This document shows positions 8,829 to 17,639 of a stretch of DNA of 64,000 bases, one piece after another (the stretch's first letter is position 1; every line of letters begins with the position of its first letter). Both the position numbers and the translations under genes were made by a program. The notes below the pieces were generated by a model that did no database searches, was not told the DNA's origin, and saw nothing but the letters and a program-made list of their open reading frames with translations. The DNA is from Phycisphaerales bacterium (lineage in GTDB: Bacteria > Planctomycetota > Phycisphaerae > Phycisphaerales > UBA5793): NCBI GenBank assembly GCA_020852515.1, contig JADZAS010000013.1:62001-126000 (forward strand), given 5' to 3'.

Positions 8829-9320
8829 TTATTTCTTGGCCGTCTTCTTCTTGCTCGTCCGAGTCGAGGCTTTCTTGGCGGGCTTAGCCGGCGCCTTCTT
8901 TGCGCTCTTGCCCGCGACCTTCTTCTTTGTCGTCTTCTTCTTGGTGGTCTTCTTGCTCTGCGCGGCTCGCGCCGGCTTGGCGACTGCTCCGTTACGCGGG
9001 CCGTGCACGGCGCCGAGTTCCTGCCCGCCGCGGGCTGCCACGCGCACCTTCGAGCCGTCGGGCTTGACGGCGAAGCGGACGCGGGTGGCGCGGCCATCGA
9101 CGACGGGGCTCACGTTGGAGATGTGAATAGGCATCTCCTTGGTGATCACGCCGCCCTGCGGATTGGTCTGCGAGGGCTTGAGGTGCTTGGTGCGGGTGTT
9201 GAGGCCCTGCACGACGACCTGGCTCTTCTTGGGGATGACCTTGAGCACGGTGCCGGTGCGGCCCTTGTCGGACCCGGCCGTGACGATCACGGTGTCACCG
9301 CTGCGGACATGGGCTGGCAT
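8829..9320 (-). CDS. rplX: Ribosomal protein L24 (uL24) with histone H1-like tail
   Basis: This 163-residue protein contains a normal L24 core (KOW domain, SGDTVIVTAGSDKGRTGTVL, residues about 5-108) that starts 50S assembly on 23S rRNA. Residues about 113-163 form an extra tail made almost only of Lys, Ala, Thr, Ser and Pro (KKTTKKKTTKKKVAGKSAKK), similar in composition to histone H1-like tails. The start codon overlaps the stop of rplN by one base (TGATG), which suggests translational coupling. Confidence 0.96.
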   Translation of the reverse strand: MPAHVRSGDTVIVTAGSDKGRTGTVLKVIPKKSQVVVQGLNTRTKHLKPSQTNPQGGVITKEMPIHISNVSPVVDGRATRVRFAVKPDGSKVRVAARGGQELGAVHGPRNGAVAKPARAAQSKKTTKKKTTKKKVAGKSAKKAPAKPAKKASTRTSKKKTAKK

Positions 9321-9706
9321 CAGAGCACCTCCGTGGCGAGCGAGACGATCTTGAGGTAGTTCTTCTCGCGCAGTTCGCGAGCGACGGCGCCGAAGATGCG
9401 CGTGCCCTTGGGATTGCCGTCGTCGTTGATGAGCACGACCGCGGTGTTGTCAAAGCGGATGACCGATCCGTCGGGGCGGCGGGTCGGATAGGCGGTGCGC
9501 ACGACGACGGCCTTGACCTTGTCGCCGGCCTTGACGTCCCCGCCGGGCAGCGCCTTCTTGACCGAGCAGATGACGCGATCGCCCACGCCGGCGGTGCGGC
9601 GGGTAAAGCGACCCTTGGAGGTTGAGCCGCCGAGCACGCGGATCACGTAGGCGATCTTCGCGCCCGTGTTGTCCGCCACCTCGACTCGTGATTCCTGCTG
9701 TATCAT
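9320..9706 (-). CDS. rplN: Ribosomal protein L14 (uL14)
   Basis: This 128-residue 50S protein forms part of the subunit interface. [17 protein letters not shown] at the start and [18 protein letters not shown] near the end are diagnostic. It shares one base with the start of rplX downstream and lies 61 bp after rpsQ. Confidence 0.97.
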   Translation of the reverse strand: MIQQESRVEVADNTGAKIAYVIRVLGGSTSKGRFTRRTAGVGDRVICSVKKALPGGDVKAGDKVKAVVVRTAYPTRRPDGSVIRFDNTAVVLINDDGNPKGTRIFGAVARELREKNYLKIVSLATEVL

Positions 9707-9767
9707 GACTTGATCCGTTCACCTCTGGTCCGCGCCGGCCGGGGCCCCGCGGCAACGTGTGTCTGCT

Positions 9768-10088
9768 TCAGGCGACCGACGCCGGGCTCTCGTCGTGCAG
9801 CCGGACTTCTCCGACGGCCTTGGCGAGCACCTGAACCACCTTCCACTGCTTGGTCTTGCTGACCGGCCGGCAGGGCATGATCTGCACCTGGTCGCCCACG
9901 CCGCTGACGTTGTTCTCGTCGTGCACGGTCAGGTACGAGCGGCGCTTGATGAACTTGCCGTACTTGGGATGCCGCACCTGGAACTCGATGCGCACGCGGC
10001 GGGTCTTGTCGGTCGAAGCGCGATCGACGATGCCCACTTCAACGCGGCGGTTGCGCTGGCGCGGCTGACTGGTCGCTTGCGTGCTCAT
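9768..10088 (-). CDS. rpsQ: Ribosomal protein S17 (uS17)
   Basis: This 106-residue primary 16S rRNA-binding protein has the S17 OB-fold features [37 protein letters not shown] and [20 protein letters not shown]. It is somewhat longer than the usual 85 because of extra residues at both ends. Its start overlaps the end of rpmC by four bases (ATGA), so the two are probably coupled. Confidence 0.97.
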   Translation of the reverse strand: MSTQATSQPRQRNRRVEVGIVDRASTDKTRRVRIEFQVRHPKYGKFIKRRSYLTVHDENNVSGVGDQVQIMPCRPVSKTKQWKVVQVLAKAVGEVRLHDESPASVA

Positions 10089-10291
10089 GCCTGGTTCTGC
10101 CTTTCGATCTCGCGGCGGCGGCGCTCCGTGAGCAGCCGGGCCACGTCCTTGCGGGTCTTGCCGAATTGCGATGAATCTTCGATCTTCTCGGTGACGGCCT
10201 GCGTGCGCAGGTCGAAGAGATGCCGGCGAATGCGGCTGACTTCGACATCCACTTCTTCGTCGCTGAGTTTGTGTACTTCTTTGGCCTTCAT
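10085..10291 (-). CDS. rpmC: Ribosomal protein L29 (uL29)
   Basis: This small 68-residue helical 50S protein sits near the polypeptide exit in other bacteria. [20 protein letters not shown] and the central FDLRTQA (family consensus LFNLRFQ) with [17 protein letters not shown] identify it. It overlaps rpsQ by four bases. Confidence 0.95.
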   Translation of the reverse strand: MKAKEVHKLSDEEVDVEVSRIRRHLFDLRTQAVTEKIEDSSQFGKTRKDVARLLTERRRREIERQNQA

Positions 10292-10342
10292 TTCATCATC
10301 CCATCTGCGGGCGGCCCGGAGCCGGACGCCGCGACTCGTTCA

Positions 10343-10762
10343 TCAGACGCTCAGTCGCCTCGTGATCATGCGGCAGCGCACGGGCATCTTCATCGCCACG
10401 CGGGCCAGGGCGCCCTGGGCCGCGGCGTGCGGCACGCCGGCGATCTCGAAGAGCACCGTCCCGGGCTTGACGCGCGCTGCCCAGTAGTCCGTTTCCGCCT
10501 TGCCCTTACCCATTCGCGTTTCAATAGGCTTCTTTGAAATCGGCTTGTCGGGGAAGACGCGGATGAAGACCTTGCCTTCGCGCTGCAGGTAGTGAGCGCA
10601 GGCGACGCGGCCGGCCTCGAGCTGGCGAGCGCTCACCCACGCGGTCTCGAGCGCCTGCAGGCCGTAGTCGCCGTAGGCGACGTAGTTGCCCACCGTCGCG
10701 TTGCCGCGCATGCGGCCGCGCTGCTGCTTGCGGAACTTCATTCTCTTGGGCATCCGAGGCAT
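10343..10762 (-). CDS. rplP: Ribosomal protein L16 (uL16)
   Basis: This 139-residue 50S protein contacts the A-site tRNA region. [38 protein letters not shown] and [20 protein letters not shown] match the family along its whole length. It lies 74 bp after rpsC and 51 bp before rpmC. Confidence 0.97.
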   Translation of the reverse strand: MPRMPKRMKFRKQQRGRMRGNATVGNYVAYGDYGLQALETAWVSARQLEAGRVACAHYLQREGKVFIRVFPDKPISKKPIETRMGKGKAETDYWAARVKPGTVLFEIAGVPHAAAQGALARVAMKMPVRCRMITRRLSV

Positions 10763-10836
10763 CGGAATTCATCCTCTCGTTGCGACCCGCGACCCAGTGG
10801 CCGCGGCGAAACCACTCACGTCATCTGCCAACCAAC

Positions 10837-11535
10837 TCAACGGCGTCCTCTGGCGCGGGCCCGTCCGCCGGCCGCGGTGGACTCGGCTTCTTCACCCGCT
10901 TCGTAGAGGCCCTTGTAGACCCACACCTTGACGCCGATCGTGCCGGATTTGGTGAAACTCGGTGCGAAGCCATACTCGACGTTGGCCTGCAGCGTCTGCA
11001 GCGGAATCGAGCCGAGGCTCACGGTGAGGCTGCGGCTCATTTCAGCGCCGCCCAGGCGACCGGAGACACTGATCTTCACGCCCTTGGCGCCGGCCTGCAT
11101 CGCACCTTCGGCGCGCATCTTGAGGATGCGGCGGAAACTGGCGCGCTTCTTGAGCTGTTCAGCGATGCCCTCGGCAATCAGCTTCGCGTTCGTGTCGGGG
11201 CTCTTGATTTCGACGATTTTGATCGACACCTGCCGGCCAGTCATCGTCTGCAGGTCCTGCTGCAGCTTTTCGACTTCGGCGCCGCGCGGCCCGATGACCA
11301 GGCCCGGGCGAGCCGTCTTGAGCACGATCGAGAGTTCCTGGCGCGTGCGTTCGATGTGAATCTCGGAGACGGCGGCGAACGGCGGCGTGCGGTTAAGGCG
11401 CTTATCGACGTACTCGCGGATGCGGTAGTCTTCGACGAGCAGCTCGCCGTACAGCGCCTTGGGCGCGTACCACCGGCTGCGGTGCGGCTCGGTGATGCCG
11501 ACGCGGAATCCAAGTGGATGAGTCTTCTGTCCCAT
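10837..11535 (-). CDS. rpsC: Ribosomal protein S3 (uS3)
   Basis: This 232-residue 30S protein lines the mRNA entry channel. MGQKTHPLGFRVGITEPHRS, the KH-domain stretch VIGPRGAEVEKLQQDL and KGVKISVSGRLGGAEMSRS are diagnostic. The C terminus ends in a short Arg/Ala-rich tail (GGRARARGRR). The gene begins 2 bp after the stop of rplV. Confidence 0.97.
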   Translation of the reverse strand: MGQKTHPLGFRVGITEPHRSRWYAPKALYGELLVEDYRIREYVDKRLNRTPPFAAVSEIHIERTRQELSIVLKTARPGLVIGPRGAEVEKLQQDLQTMTGRQVSIKIVEIKSPDTNAKLIAEGIAEQLKKRASFRRILKMRAEGAMQAGAKGVKISVSGRLGGAEMSRSLTVSLGSIPLQTLQANVEYGFAPSFTKSGTIGVKVWVYKGLYEAGEEAESTAAGGRARARGRR

Positions 11536-11537
11536 GG

Positions 11538-12071
11538 TTACGCCACCTCCACCGCCACGCGAACGTGGCTGGATCGTTTCATAATCGGGTGCGCCCGCCC
11601 GCGGTCCTTGGGCTGGAAGCGCTTCATCGTCGGGCCTTCATCGACGCGCGACTCGCTCACGACCAGGCGGCTGATGTCCGCCTCGTTCTCTTCCGCACAA
11701 GCGATGGCCGACTCGAGCGCCTTGCGGACGAACACGGCGGCCCGCTTCTTGCTGAACTTGAGCATCGTCAGCGCCGTGTCGATGTCGCGGCCGCGGATGA
11801 GATCAGACACGAGCCTGATCTTGCGCGGCGAGATGCGGGCCCACTTGTGCGCGCCGTCGAAGCACACGATGTCGCTGACGGGCACGTTGAGCGCGGCGGC
11901 AAGCGATCGGAGGTCTTCGCGCCTGGGCGCGGGCTTGAAGTTGCCCTTGCTCCAGTTGCGCAGCGCCGAGGTCGCGTTGATGCCGGGCCGCTTGATCTCG
12001 GAGGCGAGATCTTCGGGCTTCATACCGGCCGCCTTGATCCGGGCATTGAACTTGGATGCATTGAGATTCAT
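11538..12071 (-). CDS. rplV: Ribosomal protein L22 (uL22) with N-terminal helix-turn-helix domain
   Basis: This protein has 177 residues, against the usual 110-120. Residues about 75-177 are a full L22 core ([54 protein letters not shown]), which lines the exit tunnel. Residues about 5-71 form an extra domain that reads like a Cro/XRE-type helix-turn-helix: [20 protein letters not shown], then SALRNWSKG, then [19 protein letters not shown]. The frame is continuous and has the operon's codon use, and the only Met after the start lies inside the extra domain, so a shorter ATG-started L22 is not available. Neighbours are rpsS (40 bp upstream) and rpsC (2 bp downstream). Confidence 0.93.
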   Translation of the reverse strand: MNLNASKFNARIKAAGMKPEDLASEIKRPGINATSALRNWSKGNFKPAPRREDLRSLAAALNVPVSDIVCFDGAHKWARISPRKIRLVSDLIRGRDIDTALTMLKFSKKRAAVFVRKALESAIACAEENEADISRLVVSESRVDEGPTMKRFQPKDRGRAHPIMKRSSHVRVAVEVA

Positions 12072-12111
12072 GGTGCGTCAACCTCTTGGCAAACCGCGGT
12101 GCGCGGGGTGC

Positions 12112-12402
12112 TCACCTCTTGGCGCCTGCCGAGATGCCTTCCTTCTTATTGGTGTGGCCGCGGAACATGCGCGTCGGGCTGAACTCACCCAATTTGTGTC
12201 CCACCATGTCCTCAGTGACGAACACGTCGAGGAACGAACGGCCGTTGTGCACCTTGAACGTGTGACCGACGAACTCGGGCACGATGGTGCAGCGGCGGGC
12301 CCAGGTCTTGATCGGCTCGCGCCGGCCGGTCTGGGACATCCGCTGAACTTTGACGAAGAGGTGCTCTTCGACGAACGGACCTTTTTTCAATGATCGGGCC
12401 AT
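12112..12402 (-). CDS. rpsS: Ribosomal protein S19 (uS19)
   Basis: This 96-residue protein is located in the 30S head. [19 protein letters not shown], the [19 protein letters not shown] segment and [17 protein letters not shown] identify it. The frame can be extended upstream to 12756, but that part overlaps rplB and does not look like S19, so ATG 12402 is used. It lies 11 bp after rplB. Confidence 0.96.
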   Translation of the reverse strand: MARSLKKGPFVEEHLFVKVQRMSQTGRREPIKTWARRCTIVPEFVGHTFKVHNGRSFLDVFVTEDMVGHKLGEFSPTRMFRGHTNKKEGISAGAKR

Positions 12403-12413
12403 GATCAAAATCC

Positions 12414-13268
12414 TCAGAGAGTCAACTGGCCGTAACGCTTGCTGCGGCGACGGCGGATGATGCGCTTGTTGCTGGCGAGTTTGCGCTTGCGGGTGCGGCC
12501 GCCCTTGGCGAACACGCCGGTCTTGCCCGCCGGGGCGCGGCCGCCCTTGGACTTGCCTTCGCCGCCGCCCAGCGGATGGTCGTAGTGGTTGCGGACCATG
12601 CCGCGCGTCTTGGGCTTGCGCCCGCGGTGACGGCTGCGGCCGGCCTTGCCCAGGCGAATCTGCTGGTGGTCGGCATTGCCCACTTCGCCGATGGTGGCGC
12701 GGCACTCGACCGACACCTGCCGGATTTCGCCCGAAGGCATCACCAGCGTCGCCCACTTGTCTTCACGGTTGGTCAGGCGGGCTGACATGCCCGCGGCGCG
12801 ACAGAACTGGCCGCCCTTGCCCGGCACCATCTCGACGCAATGCACGTTGAGACCGGTGGGGATGTACTTGAAGGGCATGCAGTTGCCGACCTTGGGCTCC
12901 ACCCGGCCGCGACCGCTCATGAGCACGTCGCCGTCCTTGATGCCCTTGGGCGCGATGATGTAGCGTCGCTCGCCGTTTTCGTATTCGAGCAGCGCCAGGT
13001 GTGCAGACCGGTTCGGGTCGTACTCGACGCCGATGACCTTCGCGGAAATGTCATCGAGGTTGCGCTTCCAGTCGATGGCGCGATAGCGGCGCTTGTGCCC
13101 GCCGCCGCGACCCCAGACGGTGATCTTGCCCTGGTTGTTGCGCCCTGCCTTCTTGCTGTAAGGGCGCAGCAGCGTCTTCTCCGGGGCGGTCTTGGTTACC
13201 TCGGCGTGGATGTTGACGGAGGAGTTCCTCCGCCCCGCGCTCGTTCTCTTGTATACTCGAATCGGCAT
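12414..13268 (-). CDS. rplB: Ribosomal protein L2 (uL2)
   Basis: This 284-residue 50S protein is needed for subunit joining and supports the peptidyl-transferase centre. The segments [24 protein letters not shown]-type [16 protein letters not shown] and the highly conserved [19 protein letters not shown] containing the essential His are all present. Length is normal to slightly long. It is encoded between rplW and rpsS. Confidence 0.98.
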   Translation of the reverse strand: MPIRVYKRTSAGRRNSSVNIHAEVTKTAPEKTLLRPYSKKAGRNNQGKITVWGRGGGHKRRYRAIDWKRNLDDISAKVIGVEYDPNRSAHLALLEYENGERRYIIAPKGIKDGDVLMSGRGRVEPKVGNCMPFKYIPTGLNVHCVEMVPGKGGQFCRAAGMSARLTNREDKWATLVMPSGEIRQVSVECRATIGEVGNADHQQIRLGKAGRSRHRGRKPKTRGMVRNHYDHPLGGGEGKSKGGRAPAGKTGVFAKGGRTRKRKLASNKRIIRRRRSKRYGQLTL

Positions 13269-13316
13269 GATTCAATCCTCGCAGTCCGGACGCCGGCCGG
13301 GGGCCGACGCGCTCAT

Positions 13317-13592
13317 TCAGAACAGTTCGATCCGATCGTCAGGATGCACGCGAACAACGGCCTTTCGCAGGTCGGGTGTTTGCGTGTAGCCGAACCGCGT
13401 GCGGCGGATCTTGCCGATGCGATTGCTCGTGTTGACGCTGATGACGCGCACCTTGTAGAGATCCTCGATGGCGCGCTTGATGTCGGGCTTGCTGGCGCGG
13501 CGATCGACTTCGAAGGCGTAGCGGTTCTGTTCGGCCGCAGCCGTGTTCTTCTCGGTGACCAGCGGCCGGCGGATGACGGTGGCGGATTCCAT
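13317..13592 (-). CDS. rplW: Ribosomal protein L23 (uL23)
   Basis: This 91-residue protein sits at the tunnel exit and docks trigger factor and SRP in other bacteria. VIRRPLVTEKNTAAAEQNRYAF, the KRAIEDLYKVRVISVNT segment and KIRRTRFGYTQTPDLRKAVV fit the family. Its ATG directly follows the rplD stop codon with no spacing (13592/13593). Confidence 0.96.
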   Translation of the reverse strand: MESATVIRRPLVTEKNTAAAEQNRYAFEVDRRASKPDIKRAIEDLYKVRVISVNTSNRIGKIRRTRFGYTQTPDLRKAVVRVHPDDRIELF

Positions 13593-14267
13593 TTAGCGGC
13601 CTCCCTTGCTGCCCGCGGCGGCGCCGTTGCCGCCCGTGCAATGCTGACTGTCGATGAAGGCCTGGAGGTTGGCCTTTTCGATCACCAGGTAACGGTGGTT
13701 GAGCAGTTCGAACGCGTTCAACTGGTCCCAGCGGATCGTGTCCACGCTGTCGAGGTTGCGGGCCGAGAGGCGGGCGTTGACGTTGCCCGAGTCCAGCGCA
13801 ACCAGACAGGTGCGATCGACGCCGACCTTGTCGAGCATCGTCTTGAACTCGCTGGTGCGGGGCGTCTTGAAGTCGATCTTGTCGATGACCTTGATTTCCT
13901 GGTCAACGGCCTTGGCCAGCAGCGCGTTGCGATTGGCCAGGCGGCGCATCTTGCGGGGCATGTCCTGGCGGAAGTCGGCACCCGTGCGGCGCTTGGCGAA
14001 AGCCACGCCGCCGCCCTTCATGATGTTGGTGCGCACGGGACCGCGGCGGGCGTTGCCCGTGCCTTTTTGCTTGAAGAGCTTTCTAGTGGAGCCTTCGACG
14101 GCGGCGCGATTTCTGGTGCGGGCCGAACCCTGGCGCCGGTTCGCGTGCGAGCGAACGTAGGCCTGCTTGAGCAGTGCGGGGCGGATCTCGCCGCCGAGGA
14201 GCGCTTCGTCGACTTTGAACGTGTCGACCTGCTTGCCTGTTGAATCGTAAATGGGCAGTTCAATCAT
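13593..14267 (-). CDS. rplD: Ribosomal protein L4 (uL4)
   Basis: This 224-residue 50S protein has a tunnel-reaching loop. ALLKQAYVRSHANRRQGSAR-type loop residues, the KLFKQKGTGNARRGPVRTNI loop tip and the LLNHRYLVIEKANLQAF end identify it. In gamma-proteobacteria L4 represses the S10 operon. Here an unusually long 205-bp spacer separates it from rplC. Confidence 0.97.
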   Translation of the reverse strand: MIELPIYDSTGKQVDTFKVDEALLGGEIRPALLKQAYVRSHANRRQGSARTRNRAAVEGSTRKLFKQKGTGNARRGPVRTNIMKGGGVAFAKRRTGADFRQDMPRKMRRLANRNALLAKAVDQEIKVIDKIDFKTPRTSEFKTMLDKVGVDRTCLVALDSGNVNARLSARNLDSVDTIRWDQLNAFELLNHRYLVIEKANLQAFIDSQHCTGGNGAAAGSKGGR

Positions 14268-14472
14268 GGTGCGTTTACCTTTCGCCTATCCTCCGCCGCC
14301 GTCTGTCAATGCTCTGGCGTGGCAGGAATCGACTCGGTTCTCTGATGCAGCGCCTGGCCGCACTCCTGAATCTGTCGTCGCCGGGCAGTTCCCATTGGAA
14401 CGTCGGGCTTTCCCGGCCGAGGGGGCGGTTCGCCCCGCTCGCGTGTCTCCGTATCAACTCACCTCGTTGGGG
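14268..14472 (-). other. Long rplC-rplD spacer with hairpin
   Basis: Gaps elsewhere in the operon are 0-100 bp, apart from the 186 bp between rpsJ and rplC, and this one is 205 bp. It contains the stem GGGGCG (14422-14427), loop GTT, CGCCCC (14431-14436), and further GC-rich pairing near CCGGCCGAG. I see no promoter with both hexamers. A leader-like regulatory or processing site is possible but not shown. Confidence 0.4.
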
Positions 14473-15159
14473 TTATTTCTTCTTACTGCTGGCCGCGAGT
14501 TGCTTGGACCGGCCCAGCCGCGTCGAAGTGCGGACGAAGAGTAGGCCGCCGTTCGGGCCCGGGACAGCGCCTTTGACCAACAAAATGCTCTTCTCGGAAA
14601 GCACCTCGATCACGTCGAGGTTGCGGACGGTGACCTGCTCGTTGCCCATCTGGCCCGCCATGCGCTTGCCCTTCTTGGGCTTGGGGCCGGTGCCGCGGTT
14701 GGTGGCGTGCCCGGCGATGGAGCCCGGCGAGCGGTGCTTGCGTTCGGTACCGTGGCTGGCGGTGAGGCCCTTGAAGTTGTGCCGCTTCATGGTTCCCTGA
14801 AAGCCCTTGCCCTTACTGATGCCGATGACATCCACAAACTTCGTCTCGGCAAAGACTTCGACGGTCAGTTCCTGACCGGGGGCGAAGTCCTTGCCATCGT
14901 CCTCGAGCCGAACCTCGCGATGAAACTTCTTGGGTGAAACGCCGGCTTTGGCGTCGTGGCCGATGAGCGGCATGGTGGTGCGGCCGGCCTCGACGTCCTC
15001 AAAGCCGATCTGGATAGCGCTATAGCCGTGCGCATCCTTGTTCTTGACCTGCGTGACGAAGCAAGGTCCAGCCTGGATCACCGTTACGGGCACATTCTTG
15101 CCCTCTTCGGTGAAGTAGCGTGTCATGCCGATCTTGCGGCCCAGCAGTGCGGTGGTCAT
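14473..15159 (-). CDS. rplC: Ribosomal protein L3 (uL3)
   Basis: This 228-residue 50S protein reaches toward the peptidyl-transferase centre. [20 protein letters not shown] at the start, [20 protein letters not shown] and the [20 protein letters not shown]-like stretch, followed by [18 protein letters not shown], are diagnostic. It is the second gene of the S10 operon. Confidence 0.97.
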   Translation of the reverse strand: MTTALLGRKIGMTRYFTEEGKNVPVTVIQAGPCFVTQVKNKDAHGYSAIQIGFEDVEAGRTTMPLIGHDAKAGVSPKKFHREVRLEDDGKDFAPGQELTVEVFAETKFVDVIGISKGKGFQGTMKRHNFKGLTASHGTERKHRSPGSIAGHATNRGTGPKPKKGKRMAGQMGNEQVTVRNLDVIEVLSEKSILLVKGAVPGPNGGLLFVRTSTRLGRSKQLAASSKKK

Positions 15160-15201
15160 GGCGACTTGCTCCGTTCATGGTCAGAGGTCATCGGGGCGTG
15201 T

Positions 15202-15217
15202 CGGTGAACGTTCACCG
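15202..15217. promoter_or_regulatory. 16-bp perfect palindrome between rpsJ and rplC
   Basis: CGGTGAACGTTCACCG is its own reverse complement. It lies in the 186-bp spacer between rpsJ and rplC, about 45 bp before the rplC start on the transcribed strand. It could be a protein-binding operator or form a short hairpin in the operon mRNA. No known regulator motif is recognised. Confidence 0.3.
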
Positions 15218-15345
15218 CCGGTCTCCCGCGACGTGGCCGTTGCGAATCCTTGTTTTCAGGGACCTTTGGCGACCGGCATTCCGATCGCAGCCCCCACCAA
15301 TGCAAACGGCCGCCCTTTCAGGTGGCCGCTACAAACTCTATCTCA

Positions 15346-15654
15346 CTACGCCTTGATCTTAACGAACACGCCCGCGGGGACGACGAGGCGGTTGAGCGCT
15401 TCGACGGTGCGGGCGTTGGGTTCCTGGATGTCGATGATGCGTTTGTGGGTGCGGATTTCGAACTGCTCGCGCGACTTCTTGTCGATGTGCGGCCCGCGCA
15501 GCACCGTATAGCGCTCGATGCGGGTCGGCAGCGGGATCGGGCCGGACACGCGGGCGCCGGTGCGCTTGGCGTGATCAACGATCTCGCGGGCCGAGGCGTC
15601 CAGCGCCTGGTGGTCGTAGGCTTCCATTCGAATGCGGATCTTGGCTTCGGTCAT
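15346..15654 (-). CDS. rpsJ: Ribosomal protein S10 (uS10)
   Basis: This 102-residue 30S head protein (also NusE, a transcription antitermination factor) opens the operon. [39 protein letters not shown] and [16 protein letters not shown] match throughout. The str-operon genes (rpsL, rpsG, fusA, tuf) that often precede it are not here. Transcription probably starts about 145 bp upstream from the promoter at 15805-15832. Confidence 0.98.
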   Translation of the reverse strand: MTEAKIRIRMEAYDHQALDASAREIVDHAKRTGARVSGPIPLPTRIERYTVLRGPHIDKKSREQFEIRTHKRIIDIQEPNARTVEALNRLVVPAGVFVKIKA

Positions 15655-15804
15655 TGAGTCACCTGGATCAGTTCAATCGTTCAATTGCGACACCCGAAAC
15701 GACACGGTTTGTGCCGTCCCGCGGCCGCTGGCATGTACACCTGCTTGGCCCACCACCGACTTGTGTCGCCCGCCGCGTGGCGAGCGCGCGATGAAAAGCC
15801 CGTC

Positions 15805-15832
15805 AGTATATGGTTGGTCCTGAGCCGGTCAA
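15805..15832 (-). promoter_or_regulatory. Sigma-70 type promoter of the S10-spc operon
   Basis: On the minus strand TTGACC (15832-15827) is followed, after 16 bp, by TATACT (15810-15805). Both hexamers are near consensus, which is rare in this GC-rich window. The predicted start near 15798 gives a leader of about 145 nt before rpsJ. No other promoter of this quality was seen inside the operon. Confidence 0.65.
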
Positions 15833-15878
15833 CTCAGGCAAAGTCCCGCTCGAGGCTCCCGGCGCTGCGTCGCTCCAT

Positions 15879-16262
15879 TCAGGGCTCCAGCGGCAAGCCA
15901 CATTCCGGGCACCGGCCGGGCGAGGCGGCGCCCTGGGGCGGCGCCACCGCGTAGCCGCACTGCGGACAGCCGGTGGGCGGCATGGCGACCACCCACGCGG
16001 CCAGGCGGCGCGACAGCGCCGCCAGCACGCCGCCGACGAGCATCATGGCAATCCCGCGGTACATCGATTGCTCTTCGCCGGTGCTCTGCCATGTCTGGAA
16101 GATCAACTGGAGGTCGAAGTTGTTGCCAACCCCGAGCGCCAGGCGCTTGAGTGAGAGATACGCGCCCGTCGCGATGAGAATCAGCGCCGCGGCGCGAATG
16201 GTCCAGGTGACGATGCCGCGCACCGCGTTGACCTGCTGCGTCGAAAGTCTGCTCACGAACAT
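15879..16262 (-). CDS. Small membrane protein with C-terminal zinc ribbon
   Basis: This 127-residue protein starts at ATG 16262 behind GGAGGTCCG. Two hydrophobic segments (about residues 18-37 and 68-93) are followed by a zinc ribbon with the pairs CPQCGYAVAPP and CPECGLPLEP. Ribbons of this CPxCGY...CPECG kind are frequent in planctomycete membrane proteins of unknown function; the protein at 45552-47174 has a similar one. It is the gene next upstream of the S10 operon, but the operon promoter lies between them. No function is assigned. Confidence 0.8.
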   Translation of the reverse strand: MFVSRLSTQQVNAVRGIVTWTIRAAALILIATGAYLSLKRLALGVGNNFDLQLIFQTWQSTGEEQSMYRGIAMMLVGGVLAALSRRLAAWVVAMPPTGCPQCGYAVAPPQGAASPGRCPECGLPLEP

Positions 16263-16399
16263 CGGACCTCCGCAGATTGGGCCGCTCGCACGGGAGCGGC
16301 GCCGCCGTCGGCCGGACAGCTTGCTGGATGAAGCGGGCCGACAGTTGTGTCTCGAAACGGTAAGATGCCAGCGACCATCGCTCGCACCGGAGGCCCACC

Positions 16400-17632
16400 A
16401 TGCGTTCCAGGATCATCCTCGTTGCGTCCCTGCTGCTGGCCGTCGGATGTGCAGGCGACTCAGCCCAATGGTACAAGGGCAACACCCACACGCACACGCT
16501 CTGGAGCGATGGCGACGGCGCGCCCGAACTCGTCGCCCAGTGGTACGTCGAGCACGGCTACCACTTCCTCGTCCTTTCCGATCACAACGTCCTCTCGAAC
16601 GCCGAGAAGTGGTTCCCCGTCATCGATGCGCCCAACAGCAGCCTGACAACCGAGCGCGTCGATGACCTCGTCGCCCGCTACGGCGCTGACCACGTCGAGA
16701 CGCGCGACGTGGACGGCAAGCGACAGATGCGCCTGCACACGCTTGACGAACTTCGCGCCCGCTACGAGCAGCCCGGCGCCTTCATCTTCATCCAGGGCGA
16801 AGAGATCACCGACCAGTTCAACCGGCTGCCGGTGCACATCAACGGCATGAATCTCGTGGATCTCGTCAAGCCCCGCAGCGGAAAGAGCGTGCGCGAGGTG
16901 ATGCAGAACAACATCGACGCCGTGATCGAGCACGGCCACGAGCACGACCGCCCCACTCTCGCCCACATCAATCATCCAAACTTCGGCTGGGGCCTGAGCG
17001 TCGAGGACATCGCCCACCTGCGCGGCGAGAACTTCTTCGAGGTCTACAACGGCCATCGCAGCGTGAACAACTACGGCGACACGACCCATCCCGGCACCGA
17101 GCAGATGTGGGACGCCGCGCTCACACAGCGACTGACTGATCTCGATCTCGGCCCGCTCTACGGCCTGGCCACCGACGATGCGCATAACTACCACCAGGCG
17201 CCCGAAGGCCACTCGAATCCCGGGCGAGGTTGGATCATGGTTCGCGCCAAATCGCTCGACGCCGAGTCGATCATCGACGCCATGCATCGCGGCGACTTCT
17301 ACGCCAGCAGCGGCGTGATGATCGACCGCATCGAAAGCGGCAAGAAGAAACTAACGATCCACATCCGCGCCGAACCCGGCGTGGCGTACACGACGCGCTT
17401 CCTCGGCACGCGCTGGATGCCCGATGCGGACGGCGACGGGCAGCGCGAAGTGGGCCCGGCCGGCGAGGTGCTCGACCAGACCATGGACACCCCGGCGACG
17501 TACACGTTCACTGGCGATGAGGTCTATGTGCGGGCGGTGATCATCTCGTCAAAGCCGCATCCAAACCCGTTTGCGAAGGGCGATCTCGAAATGGCATGGG
17601 GCCAGCCGGTGGTGCCGGAAAAAGGGAAGTGA
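16400..17632 (+). CDS. PHP-domain lipoprotein (predicted exported metallo-hydrolase)
   Basis: This 410-residue protein starts at ATG 16400 behind GGAGGCCCACC. The signal peptide ends in a lipobox (LLLAVGC), so lipid attachment and location outside the cytoplasm are likely. The rest is a PHP fold with the metal-ligand motifs in order: NTHTHTLWSDG, LSDHNVLS, IQGEEITD, AHINHPNFGW, VYNGHRS and TDDAHNY. PHP enzymes hydrolyse phosphate esters using two or three metals; the substrate here is unknown. The C-terminal 100 residues look beta-rich. It is divergent from the zinc-ribbon protein at 15879. Confidence 0.88.
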   Translation: MRSRIILVASLLLAVGCAGDSAQWYKGNTHTHTLWSDGDGAPELVAQWYVEHGYHFLVLSDHNVLSNAEKWFPVIDAPNSSLTTERVDDLVARYGADHVETRDVDGKRQMRLHTLDELRARYEQPGAFIFIQGEEITDQFNRLPVHINGMNLVDLVKPRSGKSVREVMQNNIDAVIEHGHEHDRPTLAHINHPNFGWGLSVEDIAHLRGENFFEVYNGHRSVNNYGDTTHPGTEQMWDAALTQRLTDLDLGPLYGLATDDAHNYHQAPEGHSNPGRGWIMVRAKSLDAESIIDAMHRGDFYASSGVMIDRIESGKKKLTIHIRAEPGVAYTTRFLGTRWMPDADGDGQREVGPAGEVLDQTMDTPATYTFTGDEVYVRAVIISSKPHPNPFAKGDLEMAWGQPVVPEKGK

Positions 17633-17639
17633 ACAGAAG

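Noticed and set aside
12403-12756. Upstream extension of the S19 frame
   Set aside because: It overlaps rplB out of frame and has no resemblance to S19; [10 protein letters not shown] is the normal start.
10780-14243. Long plus-strand frames (up to 537 codons) opposite rpsC, rplV, rplB and rplD
   Set aside because: These are antisense shadows caused by high GC content and codon periodicity; the minus strand has unmistakable ribosomal proteins.
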